From: Vandiemenella viatica
Lineage: Eukaryota > Arthropoda > Insecta > Orthoptera > Morabidae
Assembly (NCBI GenBank): GCA_031002005.1
Contig: CM061914.1
Coordinates: 10,712,148-10,776,147, forward strand
Reading direction: 5' to 3'
Length of the DNA: 64,000 bases
The notes beneath the pieces were generated by a model. That model made no database searches and was not told the origin of the DNA. It was given only the letters and a program-made list of their open reading frames with translations. Shown here one piece after another: positions 34,293 through 44,602 of this stretch (positions are counted from its first letter, which is position 1; each line of letters starts with the position of its first letter). Both the position numbers and the translations under genes were made by a program.

Positions 34293-34399
34293 ATGGCCCT
34301 GCCACCCGTGTAGCGATTCATCTGTTTATTGCACACCTGATCTATCCAAGGGATCTCTACACGACTCAACCCCAGGGCGATGATCGAGGAATCTGCAGC

Positions 34400-35215
34400 C
34401 ATGGCTATCACAGAACCGCCGAAGCCTCAACACTGCTCTGAATCAGAGGTCCGCAGTCAGTTCTATCGACAATGCTGCAGATGGTTAGCTCAGCCGAAAT
34501 CTTGCTGCCAATGGCCACATAATCACCCTTTCTACAAGCCGACAAAAGGAAGAGAGGATAACCTCTGAACCTAGGTGGCAAGCATCATTGGTGTCGACAT
34601 GAGCCACAATCCGTAGCTGACTACACCCAGTCTGTTCAATGTCATCCGGGATGGCCTGTTCCACATCTCGGATCAGACACCTCGGAATATACAATGAATG
34701 GATACCAGATTTCATCCCCGAGCTATTCGCCATTGCTCTAAAGGGCTCGATAAACCTCCTAACCTTAGACCTGCCTATCACTAGAATCCCCTTCTGCAGT
34801 TGCTCAGACCTAGCGAGCTGAGGGGCTGCCAACTCACAGCATGACGATTGCAGGAGTGAATCAGTTCCAGACAATACGTCAAACTGGTTGGACAGACGTA
34901 CAAGCTCACCTTCCTGGGAATCAGGCTTATACGACTGCCCCCGCATGCGGCGTCGACGGCAAAAGCCACACGCCAGTCACCACCAGGCAACGGCCGCACA
35001 GATTTAAAAGTCTTTGCCTGGACTGCAGGTACGATGACTGGTAGGGGAGAACCTGTTACCCGCATAGCTACTACAGAGTCACCAATACCACATCAACTGC
35101 ACTCGCTTGCGTCAGCTTCCAGCTGTGTAACTCGCGTTGGCAAAGTTGCAAGCTGGGTGCGCAGATCAGCCACCTCAGCCAGCGTCTGCACACAATGACC
35201 ACAGTTCCTATACAT
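34400..35215 (-). pseudogene. Family B ORF1: CxxC/coiled-coil start and SGNH-like core
   Basis: From the minus-strand Met near 35213 the protein begins MYRNCGHCVQTLAEVADLRT and then QLATLPTRVTQLEADASE. This is a CxxC pair followed by heptad-like Leu/Val spacing typical of CR1/L2 ORF1. After a stop and frameshifts the 34946-34485 frame carries QKGILVIGRSKVRRFIEPF (about 34800). The usual GDS of the esterase nucleophile block here reads GRS, so the likely nucleophile motif is altered. LRIVAHVDTNDACHLGSEV (about 34605) matches the late GTND-like block. The protein probably chaperones element RNA. It is broken in this copy. Confidence 0.7.
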
Positions 35216-35320
35216 GCTACCATTAGTCACCCAAAGAAAAACTGAGAAGTATAAGGAAAAAACCGGTCTCACTAAGTGTTTTCAATAGCACGCTTTTTTG
35301 GCAGTAAATAAATATACGTA

Positions 35321-35785
35321 CACACTTTAAATTAACACAGAAGGTAGTATTCGCGTAACGGTTACCGGCGAACGACTGACTGCTGCTGCTGGTAATCAAA
35401 TATGCAGAGCCGAAACAAAACCTAACAACACACTTTAAATTCAATTAACACAGAAGGCAGTACTTCACGTCACGGTTGCAGTAGAACGACAAATGTGCAG
35501 AGATTAAACAAAAGCTAACTACACACTTTAAATTAAACTATCACAGATGGAACTACTTCACGTAACGGTTGCCGGCGAACGACTGACTGACTGCTGCTGC
35601 TGCAAAACAAATATGCAAAGATTAAACAAAAGCTAACTACACACTTTAAATTAAACTATCACAGAAGGCACTACTTCATGTAACGGTTGCCGAAGAACGA
35701 CTAACTGCTGCTGCCGCGAAACAAATATGCAGAGAATAAACAAACGCTAACTACACGCTTTAAATTAAACTATCACAGTTGGAAG
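35321..35785 (-). repeat. Tandem units at the 5' end of family B copy 1
   Basis: The word cacactttaaatt starts at 35321, 35429, 35522 and 35640, with a variant at 35754. Units are 108, 93, 118 and 114 bp. Each unit also carries acggttgccggcgaacgact, a short run of ctg trinucleotides and acaaatatgcagag. They lie immediately upstream of the ORF1 start. The arrangement recalls the promoter monomers in the 5' UTR of some mammalian L1 families. A promoter role is inference; the repetition itself is plainly visible. Confidence 0.8.
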
Positions 35786-35880
35786 GAGGCAAGCATTATT
35801 GGTGCCTCGTCCGTTTCAATGACATCCGGGATGGCCTGTTCCTCAAACTTGGATCAGACATCCCGGAATGCATGGTATCA
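35786..35880 (-). pseudogene. Fragment of family B ORF1, outside copy 1
   Basis: The words tgacatccgggatggcctgttcc and ggatcagacatcccggaat match ORF1 of copy 1 at about 34635-34690, in the same orientation. It lies just beyond the 5' end of copy 1. It is best read as the surviving ORF1 piece of the interrupted older copy 2. About 225 bp between the copy 2 break (equivalent to 34345) and this point are missing. Confidence 0.65.
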
Positions 35881-36300
35881 CTGACCGGACTGGGAAACTG
35901 TTAAAGCGGGTGGAGGTGCGAATAGTATATAAGGCTCACTGCAAACTTGGCCAGAGTAAAAGACCAGGTTACAGGTGTTTATGAAATCCCCTGCAGCTGT
36001 GACTGTGTTAACATCTGGGAGACAGGCCGCTCTTTGGCGGTGAAACTTAAGTAACATATCCACCATTATAAATATTACAGCAGCGACAAATCCGCCGTAG
36101 TCCGCCATGCCATTAACACCGGGCATGAAATATAATTTCAAGACACGAGACTGCTGTGGAGGGAGGACCAGCGGTGGCCTCGACGTGTGAAAGAGACAGC
36201 AGAAATTATAAAGAATACGAAAAACATCAACGAAGATAGCGGCCTTTTACTCTGCGATTCTTGGAGCTCGTTGCTATATCAATATAAACAGTATTTCTGA
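35880..36300 (+). pseudogene. Penelope-like element GIY-YIG endonuclease end
   Basis: One plus-strand frame reads VTGVYEIPCSCDCVNIWETG, RSLAVKLK, then (after a stop) SSDKSAVVRHAINTGHEI, another stop, KETAEIIKNTKNINEDSG, LLLCDSWSSLLYQYK and a terminal TGA at 36298. This is the Penelope-type GIY-YIG nuclease order: GVY-E-IPC, CDCVNIWETGRSL in place of the usual VYIGETGRSL, then KSAVVRHAINTGHEI, then KE-EI-K-NIN-D-G-L and W-LL. Only two internal stops are present (about 36056 and 36132), so the copy is not very old. The RT domain is not seen upstream; the sequence before 35880 is LINE. Confidence 0.85.
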
Positions 36301-36330
36301 CGAAGGCTATAGGATAACAGCCGAAAGCTC
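36297..36330 (+). ncRNA. Hammerhead-ribozyme-like motif after the Penelope stop
   Basis: CTGACGA (36297-36303) overlaps the endonuclease stop codon. It is followed by a possible stem GGCT (36305-36308) / AGCC (36319-36322) and then GAAA (36323-36326), in hammerhead core order. Hammerhead ribozymes are known in the terminal repeats of Penelope-like elements. Here one extra A lies between CTGACGA and the stem, and stem III and the cleavage site were not defined. This may therefore be a decayed or only ribozyme-derived motif. Confidence 0.4.
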
Positions 36331-36400
36331 AGGTAATAAAATAAACAACGCGGTATAATCCGAAAGTCTATTAATCATGAATAAAGACGGCCGCGGAAGT

Positions 36401-36640
36401 CTTAGGATCTTCTTCTGAGCCAAGTCTATGCTTTACAGTGTGTATTCTCATCAGAATGTTTTCTCTAGGTGTTATAGATTTAATTTAGAACTAACTTTGC
36501 CTGGCATGCGCTGCAATGCCTATTTTTCAATCTAATTGATACACATAAATAAATTAGACATATTTACGAAATAAATGAAGTCTATGTTTTTTTGTGCATA
36601 TATTAATTTGGAAAAAGTTTATTCCAGTGTTTTGGCATAT
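36401..36640. other. AT-rich spacer
   Basis: Between the Penelope-like end and the second tandem array I see no feature. Confidence 0.4.
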
Positions 36641-36659
36641 ACAATATCTTTGATCTTTC

Positions 36660-38540
36660 CATCCTCTGCTAAAGCAGAGTACCCAGCGTTGCACGAAGGC
36701 TGGATATGTAAATTCTGAATTTTTTACCCCTTTTGATCGAGTTGTAATAAACATTCTCCATCACCATCCACTTTGACAGATTTCTCTACCGTTTCGGACA
36801 TACATGCAAAGCACAGAAAAGCTGCACTTGTAAATTTGTCTAGGGAGGTGGAGAGGGAGAACGGTTGCAGTTTTGTAAACTAAATGTAAATATCATTTTT
36901 CACTTATTTTAAACATATATGCTCAATTTTCCTTCGATATCGAATAATGTTTGTCGTCATAAAAACTTTAAAATAATTTTTAAAATTTAAGTTCAAGCTT
37001 CTTGCTCAAAAATTGTTAATGAAATCGATCCAACACAGGACATGTAATGTACTCTGACACTATCGCTATCTATTCTGACCAATTTCCCCACCATTTTCGA
37101 GATATTTTCAGAAAACTGAATGGTTTCAAGTGTAAATTTTGCTTAATTAGGGTGATGGGGGAACGTGGGTGGCTTTTTGTAAATCAAATGAAGACAGTAT
37201 TTTTCTCTTTGCTTTAATACATACATGTGCAGACTTCCATCCAAATTGAACAAAAATTGTATGTATAAAGAACATTGGAAATTAAGAGAGGAGGGAGTAA
37301 ACGGGGAGATGGGGTTTGGAATTTGATAACCAAATTTACACAGCATTTTTTTGTTTGTTTATAGTATACATGTGTAAAGTTCCATAGATATCGCATAAAA
37401 ATGTGGGCATGTGTAGCAAATATTAGCAAAAATTAGGGGGTTGGGAAAAAGAAGGAAAGTAGTTGGTTTTTTTAAAACCAAACGTTGACAGTATTTTTCT
37501 TCTTGTTTCAAAGTATACATATACAAATTTCCATCGACATCGGATAAAAACTGTGGTTTCCATAAAGATCACTGAAAAGGGGATGGGGTGAAGGAAAATG
37601 GGGTTGACTTTGACAAACCAAAAGTAAATGGTATTTTTCTGTTCGTTTGAATATATGTGTGCAAACTTCCTTCAAAATCGGATAGAAACTGTAGCTTGGT
37701 ATAAAGAACATTGACATTAATTAAGGGGGTGCAAAAGGGTAGAGGGTTTGGGTACAGTATTTTTCTCTCTTTTCAAAGTACACATCTGCAAAGTTCCATC
37801 GGAATCCAATAAAAAGTGTGACTTTATATAAAAATTAAGGGGTTTAAAGGAGAAGAAGTTGTGGCTTTTGGATTTTTTCAGAAACCTCAATGAAAAAATA
37901 CATATATGTGCCAACTTTCAAGGTGATCCGTCAAACGGCATCCTTTGTGGCTTTGTATACAAACCATTGACGAGAATTAAGGGGTGGGAAGGGGAAAAAG
38001 GATTGGTTTCTGTAAACCAAATGCAGACAGTATATTTTTCCTTGCTTTAAAGTATATGTATGCAAAGTTCCATCAAAATCGGATAAAAAAGTGGGTTTCT
38101 ACAAAGATCATTGGAAATTAAGAGAGGAGGAGTAAAAGGGGATAGGGGTGGGCTTAGCATACCAAAAGTAGATAGCATTTTTCTGTTTGTTATAAAGTAT
38201 GCGTGTGCAACCTTCCTTCAAAACCAGGTAAATGTAAACTTCCTTCAAAACCAGGTAAAAACTGTAGCTTCATATAACGTACATTGGCAAAAATTAAGGG
38301 GATGTAAAGTTTTTTTTTTAAAGTACATGTGTGCAAATTTCCATCCAAATCGGATAAAATCTGTGGGTTTGTTTAAATTAAGGGGTGTAAAGGGAATGAG
38401 GGTGTGATATTTTGGAATTTCCTTTTTGTCAGGAACCTTTTCTGATGCGTACTCAAAAATAAAGTTTCACCGTGGTCGGATGAACGGTTTAGGAGCGGAT
38501 ATAGGACAAACAAACATACATTGATTTTTATATATAAGAT
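36660..38540 (+). repeat. Tandem-unit dispersed repeat, unit about 140 bp
   Basis: It begins near 36685 with tacccagcgttgcacgaagg. It then has about nine diverged units marked by caaagttccatcaaaatcgg-type words, with cggataaaa-like anchors at about 37248, 37391, 37541, 37679, 37806, 38080 and 38351. Each unit also has an aaattaagggg G-rich patch and a gacagtatttttct patch. It ends aaacaaacatacattgattt followed by TTTTTATATATAAGAT (38525-38540). A tacccggcgttgc-like start and a short TATA-type tail are, as I recall, features of a widespread class of arthropod dispersed repeats. The small open frames on both strands arise from the repetition and encode no known protein. Confidence 0.75.
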
Positions 38541-39800
38541 AAAAAAATATGGTGACTTGGCCATTATACATGCCATGTTTTAGTAAACCTACGTAAATAG
38601 GCCTACCTTAAATTTATTACTTTATCAAGCTTACAAATGCATAAGAGCCAAGATTTCCTAGAACTTATTCGAATTTGACAAGTATATATTATACCTTTCA
38701 TTTCTTGCATAAAAGCCATAATTTTTTTATTTTTTTTTAATTCTAAATAAAATCTTTAACACCCAGAGAAACCATTCTGCTCATAAAGTGAACACACACA
38801 CTGTGAAGCGTTGACTTGGTTTTGATCTCACATCTTTTTGTCACAACACGAGCACGAGACTTGGCCTATTCTTACAAGAATTGATTTCCTGAGATCTCAT
38901 TTCTTTTTGTAAGTTGATCGCTTACTCTGAATCGTCGTTCAAATGTGATGTTTGCATTCTAAAATCGGCGACAGAAAGAGCTGAAGACCTAAATATATTT
39001 ACCAACAATGTTCCACTCTCGGAAAACAATGGGTGTGTGCGCTAGCCGAGTAATTCAGATTGCCGCTGGTTTAACTACCACCATAAGTAAATAACGAGTA
39101 ACTTCCAAACTAAACATTGAAACAAAGTAAAATTTAATTCGTTAGTTAAACTTGCTGATCTCTATGCATTAAAGAAACCTCAGGCACATAGCTTCATCCG
39201 AAGCAAGGCATTGAACACACACTCGACTTGGCGGTTACGCCGTGCACCCAAATACGCTGGTGTGTTGCCGTTGAGTGAGTGCACTATAAATGCGGATTAT
39301 GCTAAACTGCGAAGTGTCAAGAAAACGCTTGTTAGTACAGGTGTTACACAAGCTGGGTAATAAACGAATGAAGTCCGAACGAAAACATTTCTCAGCAAAC
39401 GTTCTGCGACCTTATAACACTACTATAAAGTTGGCGCTTCTTTAAACGGACTCGGAGAGTTGTGAAAAAACTACCACAGTGAAAGAAGCTTCTGAAGTTC
39501 TGAAAATTATGGTTTGTTAACGTTTGTTTGCATAAGAATTAACTGTCTGAAACCAAATAAATAGTTATGCTTTTAAACCTCTTCTCATTTCTGTTTTATT
39601 TTTATTTTTTCGTACCAAATAATTCAAAAGTTTTTTTTTTTTTTTTTTGCACCTGCGCAAAAATTTGAAATCCGTCGTGATGGTAACGTTAGTATCTTTC
39701 GGAATAATAAGCGTGTATGGATCAGCACATCGTTTCACCCTCTTTTCTTTTCACCTTTGATTCATTCACAGCGCCATCACACTTCCTTTAATGAACACAC
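38541..39800. other. AT-rich intergenic DNA, nothing recognised
   Basis: No gene, splice-framed exon or mobile-element boundary is recognised. Short T runs occur at about 38727 and 39631. Confidence 0.4.
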
Positions 39801-39808
39801 GGCCACAT

Positions 39809-40096
39809 CAGGGGCGGATCCAGGGGGGGGGGGGCTAGGGGGCTCAAGCCCCCCCAAAAGTATCTTGGTCCACCCCTGACATTGTAGTTTTGAGACCTTT
39901 TTTTTTTTTTTTTTTAGCTATACGGATTTGAGGCCCAAGGAGGCTATAAATACTACCTTTTTCCCGACTGAAGCCCCCCCAAAGCCAAAATCCACTGAAG
40001 GCAAGCCCTCTGAACGAAAATTCACTCAAGCCAAGCCCCCCCCAAACCAAAGTCCGCTCAAGCCCCTCCCAAAACAAAATCCTGGATCTGCCCCTG
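39809..40096. mobile_element. hAT MITE (288 bp) with 8-bp target duplication
   Basis: The left terminus is CAGGGGCGGATCCAGG. The right terminus on the minus strand is CAGGGGCAGATCCAGG, matching at 15 of 16 bases. Both are flanked by ggccacat (39801-39808 and 40097-40104), a perfect 8-bp duplication that identifies hAT-type transposition. The interior consists of aagccccccc-type C runs on both sides and a T run (39898-39916). It has no transposase. Open frames on both strands across it are artefacts of the C/G runs. Confidence 0.95.
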
Positions 40097-40104
40097 GGCC
40101 ACAT

Positions 40105-41890
40105 CATAATCGTCCATACTGGGAAAAGCAAGCGTTAACCATACAAATTAATTTTTGGGCTCCCTCGATGACAGCCATCAGACGCAAGTGCTCGCTGAAC
40201 ACAGGATACCTCGTAAACAAACAAGTCAAATCTTCAGTTTGTTTGCTATTGGATTCTGTTTCACCTAGCGGTATAGACCACTTTGAACAAAGTAACAATT
40301 ACTGTGAAATATAATAGTTAACAATAAGTCATGTTTTTGTGCTTAGGGCTTAGTGGATCACAAGAAAGGAATGGCAAAGAAATCTGCTTCGGTCTATGAA
40401 GGGATTGAAACTATTCAACACACACCCACATGAAATGAAGGGAGAAAAATTCCAGGCCCATTACTATGTAAAAGAAAATGTTTTCTGTACTGTAGAGAAA
40501 TATTTAATTAAGTAAATTTAGACAGAATTTCCTTGTTTGATAAATTAGCTTTTGTTGACAAAGAGGAGTAAATTCATACTTACATCTATACAATTTATAA
40601 ATGTAACTACAAATTGTGTAAATTGTACACCTTATGTATTTGTAAATGTACAATGATGAAACCAGTATATGTACAAATGTATCATATGCTGAATTAAATA
40701 AATAAGTACCGGTAATTTAAATATTTCTCACACACCTCAAGAAAGAAAAATAATAGTTGTATTTGTCCCATCACTGGGATTAACTCTTGCTTAATTATTT
40801 GGGACTCTGAATTGAATAGAAAGAATTGTAGGTAAACCAAAAAATATTATAAGTCTAGTCACATTGTACACAGCCTGGAGTTTTATGTCATTTAAACATA
40901 ATTTCTGGAATGTACAAAGCATGCCTGTTTACTTACTTGTTTGATTGTAGTCAAGTAGTTATCCACAAAACAAGTACTATTTTTATTTTATCCTAAAGAA
41001 ATGCCATTTAATTTTTACTTTGTGGAGAATTTATAACATACACAAAACCATCTTAACAGAAAATTGCCAGTTTAGTATATTCCAGGACAGTTGCTCTATA
41101 GGAAATTTTGTCCCACTCTGATATTATTTTATGTTCCTGACAAATAAGTTGCAATTGAAATAATCCCTGTTTGAAGATCCTAATGGGTTTGTGACAATTC
41201 TTTGGTGGACAAGAAAATTTGCAGTGTAGTACTCACTGTAGTAATGTAGTGGAGAACTAATTTGAACAAAATATAGATTGTAAAGTCTATTGTTTGAAGC
41301 CTAGACTATAGAACCAGAATCCTTCAAAAACTGCCATATTTGATAATTAAAGAAAATTTCTTACTGTAGTCACCTCTGTCTGCTGATTAGGTTATTTAAC
41401 AATAGTGATTTTGTTGGTATCAAAGGATTTACTGAAAAACAGTTTAAGGAAACTTTTACACTGGTCAATAACATTCAGCTGCTAAATACTTTTTTAAAAA
41501 TAGTTTGCTTCTGAATTTTTCCATTGATTCACTCTACAGACAATGGTTGATTCAATTCCAGCTTTTCCTTAATACTTAATTTCACTGTGATGGCAATTTC
41601 CATACAAACATATTTTCCCATTTCCTTTTTTTAATCATAAATTCTTTGGCTTTTACAAATTTTAAATTCTTTTAGTGTCTTTGGCGAATTGTTCAGCAAT
41701 TGCCTTTGTAATTTATTCCCATCCCCCCTCAACCTTAAAAAATCCTAATCCATTACCGGTATTCATGAAATTGACTGCCAGCTTGTGGTTATTCTCATCT
41801 TTTTCCTTCCATGCACTACACCTAATTATTCTGCCAATATCCTTCCAAAACTATTCACCAATATGTTCCTTGTACGTCTCCAGCACTATC
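40105..41890. other. AT-rich intergenic DNA, nothing recognised
   Basis: Roughly 1.8 kb of AT-rich sequence without a recognisable gene or repeat. A 98-codon frame at 41675-41971 overlaps the start of the next LINE fragment and is not supported. Confidence 0.4.
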
Positions 41891-41899
41891 TTGACCCTT

Positions 41900-42346
41900 T
41901 TGTCTAAAGAAGAGCAGCTAGATTTGTTCGTACAAATAATCGCAGAACACAGTCAGTTACTGATACAATAAAGGAGCTTGATTAGGAGTCATTGGAGGAA
42001 AGGAGGAGGGTGAAGAGAGTGCTGGGAATGTACAGGGTATATGTTGGTGATGGGGTTTGGAGGGATATTGGTCAAAGAATTAGGAATAGTGCATGGAAGG
42101 GGCACTCGAATGGGAAAAATTTCTTTTGTTCATAAGAGTGTCAGGGAATGGAATGAATTACCAAGTGAAGTGATGAATAACTTACCAAAACGCTTAAGTA
42201 AATAAAAATTAAAATTTTTAAATCAGAAAAGTAAATGGGGGAGGAATGTAACACTCCAATTATAAAAGAAAATTAAAAAAGGGGTAATTAGATGAATAGG
42301 GGGATTGCAACCAGAGCATTAGCTCCATCGTAATTAAAATTAATAA
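41900..42346 (+). pseudogene. Family A LINE, 3' end fragment
   Basis: Translation gives RAARFVRTNNRRTQSVTDTI, KELD, a stop, then ESLEERRRVKRVLGMYRVYV. This matches the RT C-terminus of the family A copy at 63835-64000 and the 28400-28500 stretch of copy 1. A FFxxRVREWNELP-like end follows in another frame (about 42140), and then a 3' UTR. The CACTG transposon begins immediately after at 42347. Confidence 0.8.
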
Positions 42347-44602
42347 CACTGGGAAACAAAAAAAAAAAACTTTTGGAAAATCGTCCAGGGTTTTTCAGCT
42401 CAATTAGACTAATTTTGATGCCCTGAGTCCGAAAATGACCTTTGTTTTGCTCAATCAGGTCAGGAATTTGGTCTACAGATATTTCACACAAATCTGTTTT
42501 TCGTAAGAAAAACAAATGTCTGCTGATAAACCCCTGACGAATCTTTCCGTTTCCCTCAAGAAATAAAAGTCAACGTATCCAAATTAATTCAATATTTATT
42601 TACTATATGACATTTGATAAGCATAATAATCAAAATATAATAAGAATGAGCATTACATGGCACAAAAGTTCAGAGTTCAAGACAGATATCGGCGTTTCTT
42701 CGATTTCCGTATGTGTGAGCAGCTGCTGCTGGGTTGTCCCTCTTCAGCGACCAGCAGTAGTCCACCAGCATGACTGCATCCCACCTCCCCTCGTACCTCT
42801 CCTCCATTTGGCTCATGTCCTGATGGAACCTTTCTCCCTGCTCGTCACTCATCACCCCAAGGTTTTCAGGAAACTTGTCCATGTGTGAGAACAGGAAGTA
42901 CATCTTTAAACTCATCGAACACCCTAGTTTTTGGAAGGCCTTTAGCATGCTGCTGATGAGTGTGGCTAGGTTTGCTGTCTTCGTGTTCCCCAGGAAGTTG
43001 TTCACCACCTGCACAAACGATTTCCAGGCGGCACACTCAAGCGTGTTCATGGAGTTTTTTGGAACTCAGTGTCCTTTATGAGATGCCATATCTGTCGGCC
43101 ATCGAAAATGCCGGCCTTGAGCTTCTCAAGGGTCAGTCGAGGAAATGCTCGGCACATGTAGTTAAAGCACCTCCCATCCTTGTCCAGAGCGCGTGTGAAC
43201 TGTTTCATTAGCCCAAGCTTCATGTGTAGCGGTGGGATCAACATCTTCTCACAGTCAACAAGAGGTTAGTTTATGTTGTTTCTCGCCCCTGGTACTAACT
43301 GCTCTCGCGCCGGCCACTCTTTCTTTACATAGTGCTGGACTCTGTCGCAACTGTCCCACATACATATAAAGCATGGGTACTTCGTGAACCCGGACTGCTG
43401 ACCTAGTAGAAAGTTCACCATCTTGAAATCGACGCAGATCATCCATTGGTGCCGCTTATATTGGATTTTGTCAAGCACATACTTCACTGTTTCATATTTC
43501 TCTTTGAGAGTTGTGGAGTGCGCAAGAGGGATTGAGGCGAACTGGTTCCCGTTGTGGAGGAGCACACACTTCAAAGAGCGCTTGCAGCTGTCAATGAAGA
43601 GTCGCCAATCTGTCGGATCGTATGTAGGAGCGCTGAGTTTATGAAGAAGACCGGTGACATCTTGGCAGTACACGAGGTCTTCCTCCTGGCAGAAGTAGCC
43701 CATGTACTCCTCATGCCTTCTACGGAAGAAAGTGATACGCGCGTCCTCGCCAAGTAGATTTTTCTCTTTGAGTCTGGAGGCCAACAGCTCGGAGGAAGTC
43801 TTCGACAAGCTGAGATCCCGAACCAGATCATTAAGCTCACATTGTGAAAAGGGCTGCGGACCATCTTGTGTTTCATACTCCTGGTCTGTATCTCCTACGT
43901 TGTCTGAAGTGGTGCCTCGTCGTCGTCCATGTGCGGAAGGTATTTCTTTGCAGTGAGCAACTGGATGGCAGGCAGATGGAAGGTCCGGGTACTGGAGGCT
44001 GTGCCGATTCTTCCGGTTGATGCCAGTAGTATTGATGGCGCAGAAGTAACAATCCGATGCATGGTCAAACGGCTCCCTCCAAACCATCAGTATCCCAGAC
44101 TTCAGTGAAGTTTTGGCGCCCTTAGTCCACCGCCTGAGGTATTCCACGCACGTCTTGCACACCGTGTACGGTGCCCACGACTTATCTTGGTCACCTAGCT
44201 TGACTTTAAAGTAAGCCTGGTATGCGTGCTTCACAAATCTTGTGATGTTCTTCCAGTCCGCTGACAGCGTGTATTCTCCGCAGATGTAGCAGAAAGCGTC
44301 CGGATTATTCCTGCATTAACGTCGCGCCGAAGCCATCTGAAAGTAATAAAAAATAATAATAATATTACTAATAATTGTGATTATTTTCCTTCTAATTTTT
44401 AGGCAGCGAATTTAGAAAAATGACTGAACTCAAAACCCGTGATATTAGCATATGTATGTATAGCCCGTCAGGCAGGTTTATGGCTGTATCTCAAAAAGTT
44501 GACCTGATTGAGCAAAATCAAGGTAATTTTCGAACTCAGGACATCGAATTTAGTCTAATTCAGCTGCAAAACCCCGGACGATTTTTTGGCTGTTACCCAG
44601 TG
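42347..44602 (-). mobile_element. Complete DNA transposon with CACTGGG termini (2256 bp)
   Basis: Long terminal inverted repeats (42347-about 42475 and about 44478-44602) start CACTGGGAAACA and CACTGGGTAACA. They share the blocks aaaatcgtcc, ttagactaa, cctgagt-cgaaaat and ttttgctcaatcaggtca. TAA flanks both ends (42344-42346 and 44603-44605). A CACT(A/G) start with a 3-bp duplication fits the CMC (CACTA/Mirage/Chapaev) group, while TAA alone would also suit PIF/Harbinger, so the superfamily is left open. The single internal gene runs on the minus strand. Confidence 0.85.
42670..44334 (-). pseudogene. Putative transposase of the CACTG transposon
   Basis: From an ATG at about 44334, just after a strong 3' splice-like tattactttcag, the frame starts MASARR. 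It meets a TAA, then continues CRNNPDAFCYICGEYTLSAD, a Cys-pair zinc-finger-like start. The main 322-codon part (44234-43266) contains CKTCVEYLRRW, HASDCYFCAINTTGIN, DWRLFIDSCKRSLKCVLLHN and KYPCFICMWDSC. After a second in-frame stop (43268) come MLIPPLHMKLGLMKQF and DKDGRCFNYMCRAFPRL. After a frameshift at an A run near 43050 comes MSDEQGERFHQDMSQMEERY then GRWDAVMLVDYCWSLKRD. About 550 codons in all, with two stops and one shift. I recall close relatives of the SDEQGERFHQDM protein as abundant uncharacterised proteins in arthropods. Its position between matched inverted repeats argues for a transposase, but the catalytic residues are not assigned. Confidence 0.7.

Larger units (their letters stand above)
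31395..35785 (-). mobile_element. Full-length CR1/L2-like LINE, family B copy 1
   Basis: The minus-strand element has a 5' region made of tandem units (about 35321-35785), ORF1 (about 35215-34400), endonuclease (about 34290-33640), linker, RT (33048-32100), an RT C-terminal domain (to 31468) and a 3' end at 31395-31414. The 3' end reads as repeats of GATGTA on the coding strand. Such short terminal repeats replace a poly(A) tail in CR1/L2-group LINEs. The copy is moderately decayed, but RT has a 291-codon open frame. It sits inside the older copy 2. Confidence 0.85.

Noticed and set aside
36660..38540. CRISPR-like array or protein-coding repeat
   Set aside because: Units are long, contiguous and diverged with no spacers, and the organism is eukaryotic. 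The small open frames do not stay open from unit to unit.
43423..43956. Plus-strand open frames opposite the transposase
   Set aside because: They are antisense shadows of the minus-strand Cys-rich protein.
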